This document shows, piece after piece, positions 16,236 to 23,098 of a stretch of DNA of 26,710 nucleotides (positions are counted from its first letter, which is position 1; the number at the start of each line of letters is the position of its first letter). This DNA is from Bacteroidota bacterium. Its GTDB lineage: Bacteria; Bacteroidota; Bacteroidia; Chitinophagales; Chitinophagaceae. Under the pieces are notes generated by a model, which was not told the DNA's origin, did not search any database, and was given only the letters and a program-made list of their open reading frames with translations. The stretch is from contig JAEZDR010000039.1 in NCBI GenBank assembly GCA_023433265.1, positions 1 to 26,710 of the forward strand, written 5' to 3'. The position numbers and the translations under genes are program-made.

Positions 16236-17387
16236 CTAAAGTACAATTACCTGCCCGGTGGCATCTTTGTCTGTACTACCCACTACGGACCCGGATCCGT
16301 GGTGATGCCATCTTACTTCCTGTTGTTTATAGCTGAGCGACAACATTTCAATCGCCTGTTTGCAGCTAAACCTGTTGATACAAAAAATAGCTGCACCGGG
16401 TTTTTCATCTTTTATAGCAGAAGCCTCGGCCATCTTCTGCCTCAGCCGTTTTTGCAAGGTGGATACTGCCTCCTCGTCCCCTATAAGTTGAAAGTTCTTA
16501 ATCTTCTTCGTTTTATTGCGGCCTTTAATCAGCTTCAGGGGCAATGAAAAAAAACTAATTGCCGCCCTAAGATAGATTGCCAGTGTAAGTAGGTTAGAAT
16601 ATAAACCTGCTTTACCGGCCCAATAATGCTTGCGCACGAAAATCTTCATAGCTCCGTAGAACAAATGGAGGTGTTTGTTCTCGTCCTGCTTTGAACTCTC
16701 CCCTTTGAAATGAACGATGGTAGTACCTGGAAAGTAATAGTTCCTGTAACCTGCTTTTTTAATCCTGTAGCTTAGATCAATATCCTCAGCGTACATAAAG
16801 TAGTCTTCATCAAAACCCTTCAACTTAAGCAGCACATCCTGCCTCACCATCATGAAAGCGCCGCAAAGTACGTCTACCATATGCACCTGGTCTTCCGGCA
16901 GGTGGCCAAGCACATATTTATTAAACTTTGTTGACGAAGGAAAAAGGCTACTTAGGCCAGATAGTTTATAAAACGAAACAGAAGCCGAAGGAAAACTTCT
17001 TTTACTTTCCTGCAGGAAGTTGCCGGCGCCGTCTATCATCCTGCAGCCCAGAGCGCCGGCCTTTTCGTTAGCATCCATAAACTGAACGCAGGCACTAAAT
17101 GTGTCTTCGGCCACTATCGTATCAGGATTCAGGAATAAAATATATTTCCCCTGGCAGAGTGGTAAAGGTTGATTGCAAGCTTTGGCAAAACCGAGGTTTT
17201 GTTTATTGGCAATGAAATGAACTTCGGGAAACAGAGCAGAAAGGTAGGCAACGGAACCATCGGTAGAGTTGTTGTCAACAACATACACCTCTGTTTGCAG
17301 TTGCGCAGACGCCCGCTGTACGGCATACAGGCACTGCTCAAGAAAATACCTGATGTTGTAGCTTACTATAACGATAGAGAGTTCCAA
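16236..17387 (-). CDS. Family 2 glycosyltransferase (WbbL-like) with a short Rossmann-like C-terminal tail
   Basis: A 383-residue transferase, probably adding a sugar from a nucleotide donor to a cell-surface glycan. The GT-A fold spans about 1-235: SIVIVSYN, VVDNNSTDGS (37-45), the metal-site region LNPDT (86-90), and YFMYAEDIDLSYR (197-208), typical of rhamnosyltransferase-like enzymes. A hydrophobic helix at about 262-287 could anchor it to the membrane. The tail (about 299-383: FQLIGDEEAV, AAIFCINRF, GSGSVVGSTDKDATGQ) resembles, in shortened form, the nucleotide-binding-like domain with an IIGSNSKxTAG motif that I recall from other Bacteroidota surface-glycan enzymes. The start is TTG at 17387: an in-frame TAG lies two codons upstream, and no other start restores the conserved first strand. 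Confidence 0.9.
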   Translation of the reverse strand: MELSIVIVSYNIRYFLEQCLYAVQRASAQLQTEVYVVDNNSTDGSVAYLSALFPEVHFIANKQNLGFAKACNQPLPLCQGKYILFLNPDTIVAEDTFSACVQFMDANEKAGALGCRMIDGAGNFLQESKRSFPSASVSFYKLSGLSSLFPSSTKFNKYVLGHLPEDQVHMVDVLCGAFMMVRQDVLLKLKGFDEDYFMYAEDIDLSYRIKKAGYRNYYFPGTTIVHFKGESSKQDENKHLHLFYGAMKIFVRKHYWAGKAGLYSNLLTLAIYLRAAISFFSLPLKLIKGRNKTKKIKNFQLIGDEEAVSTLQKRLRQKMAEASAIKDEKPGAAIFCINRFSCKQAIEMLSLSYKQQEVRWHHHGSGSVVGSTDKDATGQVIVL

Positions 17388-17445
17388 TGGCTAAATAATG
17401 AAGTACTTCAATTGATGCGGCAAATGAAGCTATTTTTGTGAAATT
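17388..17445. promoter_or_regulatory. Divergent control region of the glycosyltransferase and phosphatase genes
   Basis: Only 58 bp separate the two start codons. A perfect 12-bp palindrome TGAAGTACTTCA (17399-17410) lies near the middle. TATTTTTG (17431-17438, plus strand) matches the -7 consensus TAnnTTTG exactly and is 7 nt from the phosphatase ATG, with TTG at 17412-17414 as a possible -33 element. The implied transcript would have almost no leader. Confidence 0.45.
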
Positions 17446-18228
17446 ATGAAAGATACATTAGTGAGGGCAGCAAAAGCGGCAGGCGATATCATCAGGGATA
17501 ATATTTCAAAGTCATTTACAGTAAGCAATAAAGAAGGTGTCAACAACCTTGTTACAGAAATTGATCATAAAAGTGAGCGAGCCATCATAGCTATTATTCA
17601 GGAAGATTTTCCTGACCACCAGGTGTTGAGTGAAGAATGCGGGGCCATGGACACGTCAAGCGAGTACAAGTGGATTATAGATCCCATTGACGGTACCGTA
17701 AACTTCGCCCATGGTATTCCCATATGTGCAGTGAGCATTGGTATTGAAAAGGCAGGAAAGATGCACATGGCGGCTGTTTACAATCCTTTCATGAATGAAT
17801 TCTATTTTGCTGAACGCGGAAAAGGCGCTTACCTAAACGATCAACCTATAAGTGTAAGCAAGGTTAACAGCGTGATGAACGCTTGCCTCGTAACAGGGTT
17901 TCCTTATACTTATCTCGACTCACCCAACGGACCGCTGCAGGTGTTTGAACGCTTTATAAGGCGGGGCATACCGGTAAGACGACTTGGAAGCGCAGCGATT
18001 GACCTTTGTTGGGTAGCGGCCGGTAGATTCGATGGTTTCTTCGAACACAAGCTTGCGGCATGGGACTCGGCTGCAGGGTTTCTTTTAGTGGAAGAAGCGG
18101 GCGGCCGCGTTACTGATCTTAGCAATAACCCTTACAATCCTTACCAGCCAGGCATCATAGCAACAAATGGAATGTTGCACGATGAACTTTACGAATGGGT
18201 GAGTGGTCGTGTGCCCGAAAATCAATAA
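17446..18228 (+). CDS. Inositol-monophosphatase-family phosphatase
   Basis: A 260-residue Mg2+-dependent phosphatase of the IMPase/CysQ/SuhB group that removes phosphate from a sugar alcohol or nucleotide. Metal-binding motifs: Glu63-Glu64 (LSEECG), DPIDGTVNFAHGIP starting at Asp79, and the second motif WDSAAG at Trp206-Asp207. The sequence is full length with no disruption. Within the family the motifs point to the general inositol-phosphate phosphatase/SuhB side rather than CysQ, but the substrate is not certain. It diverges from the glycosyltransferase (58-bp shared control region) and converges with GH3 copy B with only 2 nt between the stop codons, leaving no room for a terminator. Confidence 0.94.
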   Translation: MKDTLVRAAKAAGDIIRDNISKSFTVSNKEGVNNLVTEIDHKSERAIIAIIQEDFPDHQVLSEECGAMDTSSEYKWIIDPIDGTVNFAHGIPICAVSIGIEKAGKMHMAAVYNPFMNEFYFAERGKGAYLNDQPISVSKVNSVMNACLVTGFPYTYLDSPNGPLQVFERFIRRGIPVRRLGSAAIDLCWVAAGRFDGFFEHKLAAWDSAAGFLLVEEAGGRVTDLSNNPYNPYQPGIIATNGMLHDELYEWVSGRVPENQ

Positions 18229-18230
18229 AC

Positions 18231-19754
18231 TTACTGCGAGCACCCGGTATTAATGAACTGCATGATCTCATCTACATACTTCCTGTCATTTGACAGGCGG
18301 GGCACTTTGTGCTGACCACCAAGCTTTCCCTTCCACTTGAGCCAGTCCCTGAACGTGCCCGCAGGTAATGTGCGTACCAATGGAAGCCGCAGGGCTATAT
18401 CTTTATGGCGCTTGGCCTCGTAATCGCTGTTAACGCTCTTCAAAGCTTCATCCAGCAGCACGGTAAACTCGTGCAGATTTGACGGTGGGTGTTCAAATTC
18501 AATGAGCCACTCATGTGCTCCGTTTTCGTTGTCGCTAAAGAACACTGGTGCTGCAGTATAATCTGTTACAACAGCACCTGTTTTGCCACAGGCAAGAGCA
18601 AGGGCCTTGTCAGCATTGTCCACCATTAGCTCTTCGCCGAAGGCATTTATATAGTGTTTAATCCTGCCGGTTATCTGCAACCGGAAAGGTTTAAGCGAAG
18701 TAAACTGAACTGTGTCGCCTACAAGGTAACGCCATAAGCCGCCGTTAGTAGTTATGATGACTGCGTAATTCTTACCAGCTTCCAGGTTATGTAGCCCACA
18801 GGTACGTGGGTTTGGTTTGCCATAGTCCTCTACCGGCATAAACTCATAGAAGATACCATGTTGGGTAAACAGCATCATGTCTTCCCGCGTAGAATCGGGT
18901 GAAGCTGCAATAAAACCTTCACTTGCATTGTAAATCTCAAGGTAGTTGATGTCTGCCCCTATCAGTTTCCTGAACTGTTCCCTGTAGGGCGTAAAAGAAA
19001 CCCCTCCGTGCATGTACAACTCAAGGTTGGGCCATACTTCCTTAAGGGTCTTCTTATTGGAAATTTCCAGTATCCTTTTTATAAGTATAAGCGTCCATGT
19101 GGGTACACCGGAAATAGAAGTAACGTTTTCCGTAATGGTTGACTGCGCCAGGGCTTCAATTTTCGATTCCCACTCGTCCATTAACGCAATCGACAATTCC
19201 GGCGTTCTTAGCCACTGCCCCCAGAAAGGCGTGTTTTGTAACAATACAGCGCTCAGGTCGCCAAAATGCGCTTCTTCATTCAGCTTGTTAATCTGGTGCG
19301 ATCCGCCTATAACCAACCCTTTCCCCGTAAGCAAATCGCTCTCGGGGTGTATATTGTAATACATGGTCAGTACGTCCTTCGCTCCCTGGTAATGTGTTTC
19401 GTGCAGGGAATCTTCTGAGATGGGAATGAACTTGCTTTTATCGCTGCTGGTGCCACTGCTTTTGGCAAACCATTCTATCTTGTCATCCCATAAAATATTC
19501 TCCTCCCCATCCATCATTCTCCGGATGTAAGGCTGCAAATCGTCGTACTCATGTATAGGAACCGCCTCCTTGAACTGGCGAATGCTAAATGTGTCCTTGA
19601 AGTTGTACTTGCGCCCAAACTCGGTGTACTGTGCCCTTGTTATCAGGTGCTGCAAGGTTTCCCGCTGGGCTTTCAGCGGATCGTTTAACCACTCCTCTAT
19701 CGCACTAAAGCGCAGGCGGGCAAGCTTGGAGATGGCGGGGCTTAACAATTTCAT
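18231..19754 (-). CDS. GH3 auxin-responsive-promoter family acyl-adenylating enzyme (copy B)
   Basis: A 507-residue paralogue of the gene at 14577-16118, with the same layout: SSGTS (99-103, then Lys108), YNASEG (275-280), YLVGDTVQF (around Gly346-Asp347) and TGRIKHYINAFGEELMVD in the hinge. Shared landmarks with copy A include WPNL, HGGVSF-PY and a C-terminal WKGKLGGQHKVPR (KGKVGGQHKFPR in copy A), yet overall the two are clearly diverged, so they probably differ in substrate rather than being a recent duplication. It begins 61 nt after the lptB stop on the same strand and could be cotranscribed with it. Its reaction in bacteria is unknown to me; acyl-adenylation followed by amino-acid or amine conjugation is the family expectation. 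Confidence 0.9.
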   Translation of the reverse strand: MKLLSPAISKLARLRFSAIEEWLNDPLKAQRETLQHLITRAQYTEFGRKYNFKDTFSIRQFKEAVPIHEYDDLQPYIRRMMDGEENILWDDKIEWFAKSSGTSSDKSKFIPISEDSLHETHYQGAKDVLTMYYNIHPESDLLTGKGLVIGGSHQINKLNEEAHFGDLSAVLLQNTPFWGQWLRTPELSIALMDEWESKIEALAQSTITENVTSISGVPTWTLILIKRILEISNKKTLKEVWPNLELYMHGGVSFTPYREQFRKLIGADINYLEIYNASEGFIAASPDSTREDMMLFTQHGIFYEFMPVEDYGKPNPRTCGLHNLEAGKNYAVIITTNGGLWRYLVGDTVQFTSLKPFRLQITGRIKHYINAFGEELMVDNADKALALACGKTGAVVTDYTAAPVFFSDNENGAHEWLIEFEHPPSNLHEFTVLLDEALKSVNSDYEAKRHKDIALRLPLVRTLPAGTFRDWLKWKGKLGGQHKVPRLSNDRKYVDEIMQFINTGCSQ

Positions 19755-19815
19755 ACAGCAAAGGCAAAATAAGGAAGGAAAACCAAAGCAATGAAAAAAC
19801 TTGAAAAAAGCTCCT

Positions 19816-20607
19816 TTACAGGGAGTGGCCCTGGTCGCTTACGTTGTGCGGGCTGTCCTGTTGCATCAGCCAGTCTTTTCTTCTCAAAACGAAGTTAGTT
19901 CCCAGGTATAGCTTCCGCACCTGTTCATTTTCAGCCAGTTCCTCCGCGGTTCCGTGCTGGAAAATCTTGCCTTCTATCAGCAGGTAAGCCCTGTCGCAGA
20001 TGGAAAGCGTTTCATTCACATTATGGTCGGTTATCAGGATGCCTATGTTTTTATACTTCAATGTCGCAACCACACTTTGTATGTCTTCTACGGCAATGGG
20101 ATCCACGCCGGCAAAGGGCTCGTCAAGCAATATGAACTTGGGATCCACGGCCAGGGCACGTGCAATCTCCGTTCTTCTTCTCTCTCCTCCGCTCAGGCTG
20201 TCGCCATTATTCTTGCGCACGTGGTGCAGGTTAAACTCATCCAGTAAGGTCTCCAGCTTTTTCTTCCGCTCACCCTTGGTTAGGTTTCGCATCTCCAGCA
20301 CGGCCATAATATTGTCCTCTACGCTCAGCTTCCTGAACACGGAAGCTTCCTGCGGCAGGTAACCTAGACCAAGCTGCGCCCGCTTGTACATGGGCATCTT
20401 TGTAATATCCTCGTCGTTTAAAAAAACGGTGCCTTCATCTGGCTTTATCAGCCCTACTACCATGTAAAAGGTAGTGGTTTTACCGGCTCCGTTGGGCCCC
20501 AACAGCCCTACAATCTCCCCTTGCTTCACTTCAATCGACACGTGATTTACCACAGTACGATACTTATAGGTTTTTACAAGATCCTTTGTATGGATGGTTA
20601 AGCTCAA
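19816..20607 (-). CDS. lptB: LPS export ABC transporter ATP-binding protein
   Basis: The cytosolic ATPase of the LptB2FG complex that extracts lipopolysaccharide from the inner membrane and drives it along the Lpt bridge. Walker A GPNGAGKT (37-44), Q-loop [14 protein letters not shown] (Gln86), signature LSGGERRR (138-145), Walker B FILLDEP (158-164, Glu163) and H-loop TDHN (His195). [17 protein letters not shown] and [12 protein letters not shown] are characteristic of LptB. At 263 residues it is about 20 longer than E. coli LptB, through a tail after YLGTNF. The start is TTG at 20607: no ATG is available and the spacing to Walker A equals that of E. coli LptB. TATTTTTG (20622-20629, minus strand) is a likely -7 box 14 nt upstream. 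Confidence 0.95.
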   Translation of the reverse strand: MSLTIHTKDLVKTYKYRTVVNHVSIEVKQGEIVGLLGPNGAGKTTTFYMVVGLIKPDEGTVFLNDEDITKMPMYKRAQLGLGYLPQEASVFRKLSVEDNIMAVLEMRNLTKGERKKKLETLLDEFNLHHVRKNNGDSLSGGERRRTEIARALAVDPKFILLDEPFAGVDPIAVEDIQSVVATLKYKNIGILITDHNVNETLSICDRAYLLIEGKIFQHGTAEELAENEQVRKLYLGTNFVLRRKDWLMQQDSPHNVSDQGHSL

Positions 20608-20621
20608 TCTTACGGTTTTGG

Positions 20622-20629
20622 CAAAAATA
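20622..20629 (-). promoter_or_regulatory. Probable -7 box of lptB
   Basis: TATTTTTG on the minus strand matches TAnnTTTG exactly and lies 14 nt before the TTG start, giving a very short leader. No clear -33 element is seen. Confidence 0.45.
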
Positions 20630-20743
20630 GCGGGGAAAGATGTTAATAGAAATAAAACCCTGTTCCACCCCCTTCTTTAGCAAATGCCTCTGCTACAGGC
20701 TATCCGTCCAACATAAAATGAAAAAGCCTGTTCGTTTAATAAT

Positions 20744-20751
20744 TAAGTTTG
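20744..20751 (+). promoter_or_regulatory. Probable -7 box of the S46 peptidase gene
   Basis: TAAGTTTG matches TAnnTTTG exactly, 21 nt before the ATG at 20773. Its last two bases are part of the TTG that opens the longer reading frame, which is another reason to reject that earlier start. Confidence 0.45.
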
Positions 20752-20772
20752 CTCACTTTAAAATATTCCTCA

Positions 20773-22932
20773 ATGAAGAAAATACTCTTATCGCTCACGT
20801 TGGCATTAACTATGATGCGCAGTTATGCAGATGAAGGAATGTGGCTTCCCCTTCTGCTCGGGCAACAGGTTTACAAGGACATGGTAAAAAAAGGCCTTAA
20901 ACTAAAACCCGAACAACTTTACAGCGCAAACAAAGCTTCCATTAAAGACGCAATCATCATCTTCGGCGGTGGCTGTACCGGCGAAATCGTGAGCCCCAAA
21001 GGCCTCATCTTTACCAATCACCACTGTGGCTATGGTGCCATTGCCGCTGCTTCTACTGTAGAAGCCAACTACCTGAGAGATGGCTTTTATGCAGCAGATA
21101 ACAGCAAGGAAATTCCTACCCAGCTAAGCGTGAAGTTTCTTAACCGTATAGAGGACGTAACAAAAAAGGTAATGGATGCCCTCGGCAACACAACCGGTGC
21201 CGACCGTGCTAAAAAGTTTGCTGAAATAAGCGGAAACATCACCAAAGAAGTAACCGGCAACGATGAGTTTAAAGATGCCGTGGTGGCCAGCATGTTTAAA
21301 GGCAACCAGTATTTCCTGTTTGTTTACGATGTATTTAAAGACGTACGCCTTGTAGGCACACCTCCTGAAAGCGTAGGCAAGTTTGGCGGAGATACGGATA
21401 ACTGGGAATGGCCAAGACATACAGGCGACTTTTCTGTTTTCCGTGTGTATGCTACTGCCGATGGCAAACCTGCAAAATACAGCAAGGATAATATGCCTAT
21501 GAACAGCAAGTACCACCTTCCGGTAAGCATTAAAGGTGTGAAGGATGGCGACTATGCAATGATTTACGGCTATCCGGGAGGCACAAACAGGTATGAAACC
21601 TCTTATGGTGTACAACTGGCTACCGATATCAATAGCCCCACATTAGTTAAGCTTCGCGGTATGCGCCTGAAGTATATGAAAGAAGAAATGGTTAAAAGCC
21701 CTGCCACCAAGTTGCAGCTTGCCAGCGAGTATGCAGGTGTAGCTAACTACTGGAAGTTTTTTGAAGGTGAAACACAGCAGCTCCTGAAGTTCAAAACCTA
21801 CGAACAAAAGCAGGGAGAGGAGCAAAAGTTCGTAACCTGGGCTAAGAACAATAAAGAATTCGCGGATGTATTCGCCGACTACAAAAAAGCATACGACGAG
21901 TGGAGGCCTTATGCCGAACACCGCCAGTACATTGTAGAAGGAATCAATGGTGCGCGCATCATTGCCTTTGCAAGCCAGTGGCAGGGAATAGAAAATGCAT
22001 TGAAAAAGAAAGATGCAAAGCCTGAAGACATCGAGAAAGCCATCACCGCAGCCGACAATGCAAGAAAGAACTACCATAAGAACTACAACCTGAAAGCTGA
22101 CGAGAATATCCTGGCTTCTGCGCTAATGATGTACTATTCGGATGTGGACAGGAACCAGCATCCAAAAGGTTTTTTCGAAGACCTGTTTACCAACTACAAT
22201 ACCATTGAAACCAGCCCTTTCAAAGCTTATGCTGACGAAGTGTTTTCCGGCAGTATGATGGTGGACAATGCAAAATGGGAAGCGTTTAAGAAGAACCCAA
22301 CTCTCGATGCATTGAACGAAGACCCGGCCTACAAAGTAGTAAACGCGTTCATCAAAAACTACCAGCAAAACATTCTTCCTAAATTCAATGAGTTTAATGC
22401 GAAGAATAATGAGTTGGGCCGTCTTTACCTGAAAGGCATCATGCAAATGAATCCTGGCAAGGTCTCGCAAATGTACCCGGATGCAAATTTCACCATGAGG
22501 GTATCCTACGGCCAGGTAAAAAGCTATGCACCAAAAGATGCGGTTAAGTACGACTACTTCACTACAATGAGCGGGGTATTAGCTAAGTACAAGCCCAACG
22601 ACTATGAGTTTGATTTACCTAAAAACTACATCGACCTGTACAACAAAAAAGACTTCGGTCAGTACGCCGATCCTAAATTAAACGACATCGTTGTGGGTTT
22701 CATTACCACCAACGACATTACGGGCGGTAACTCAGGTTCTCCTGTCCTCAATGGCAAGGGCGAACTGATTGGCCTTGCATTCGATGGTAACTATGAAGCA
22801 CTAAGTCATAAGCTTGCGTTTGACTCAGACCTCAACCGCACCATCAACGTTGATGTGCGCTATGTGCTCTGGTGTATCGATAAGCTGGGCGGTGCAAAAC
22901 ACATTGTTGACGAACTTACCCTCGTTAAGTAG
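20773..22932 (+). CDS. S46-family dipeptidyl-peptidase, DPP7-like
   Basis: A 719-residue periplasmic serine exopeptidase that removes dipeptides from peptide N-termini. It has a signal peptide (MKKILLSLTLALTMMRSYA) and the split chymotrypsin-like triad of S46: His84 in FTNHHCGYG, an Asp that is probably Asp219 in TGDFSVFR, and Ser654 in TGGNSGSP. The residue setting P1 preference in Porphyromonas enzymes (Gly673 in DPP7, Arg673 in DPP11; established knowledge) appears here as Gly672 in LAFDGNYEAL, which points to a hydrophobic-P1 DPP7 type. The frame extends upstream to a TTG at 20749, but the ATG at 20773 gives a clean signal peptide. It diverges from lptB and ends at its own terminator. Confidence 0.94.
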   Translation: MKKILLSLTLALTMMRSYADEGMWLPLLLGQQVYKDMVKKGLKLKPEQLYSANKASIKDAIIIFGGGCTGEIVSPKGLIFTNHHCGYGAIAAASTVEANYLRDGFYAADNSKEIPTQLSVKFLNRIEDVTKKVMDALGNTTGADRAKKFAEISGNITKEVTGNDEFKDAVVASMFKGNQYFLFVYDVFKDVRLVGTPPESVGKFGGDTDNWEWPRHTGDFSVFRVYATADGKPAKYSKDNMPMNSKYHLPVSIKGVKDGDYAMIYGYPGGTNRYETSYGVQLATDINSPTLVKLRGMRLKYMKEEMVKSPATKLQLASEYAGVANYWKFFEGETQQLLKFKTYEQKQGEEQKFVTWAKNNKEFADVFADYKKAYDEWRPYAEHRQYIVEGINGARIIAFASQWQGIENALKKKDAKPEDIEKAITAADNARKNYHKNYNLKADENILASALMMYYSDVDRNQHPKGFFEDLFTNYNTIETSPFKAYADEVFSGSMMVDNAKWEAFKKNPTLDALNEDPAYKVVNAFIKNYQQNILPKFNEFNAKNNELGRLYLKGIMQMNPGKVSQMYPDANFTMRVSYGQVKSYAPKDAVKYDYFTTMSGVLAKYKPNDYEFDLPKNYIDLYNKKDFGQYADPKLNDIVVGFITTNDITGGNSGSPVLNGKGELIGLAFDGNYEALSHKLAFDSDLNRTINVDVRYVLWCIDKLGGAKHIVDELTLVK

Positions 22933-22956
22933 TCAATCGAATATTCCCTTTTAGAG

Positions 22957-22986
22957 TCCCTGCCCCACCAGGCAGGGATTTTTTTT
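22957..22986 (+). terminator. Terminator of the S46 peptidase gene
   Basis: TCCCTGCC (22957-22964) pairs perfectly with GGCAGGGA (22971-22978) over a 6-nt loop and is followed by eight T (22979-22986). Confidence 0.9.
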
Positions 22987-22999
22987 ATGCCCCGCATTG

Positions 23000-23033
23000 A
23001 GGCAAGCACAACTATTCACTATTGCCTATTCAC
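23000..23033. repeat. Copy 1 of a 34-bp direct repeat flanking the NagZ fusion gene
   Basis: AGGCAAGCACAACTATT, one variable base, then ACTATTGCCTATTCAC. It is identical to 26237-26270 except for that base (C here, G there). Copy 1 lies about 65 bp before the fusion gene and copy 2 about 205 bp after it. A 12-bp piece (CTATTGCCTATT) also occurs inverted near 16167-16178. Confidence 0.85.
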
Positions 23034-23098
23034 CATTTTACACTTTGCCTAACAATTCTTTCCTTGCATCTCTGTAAATTGAAACCCATCTTGCATCT

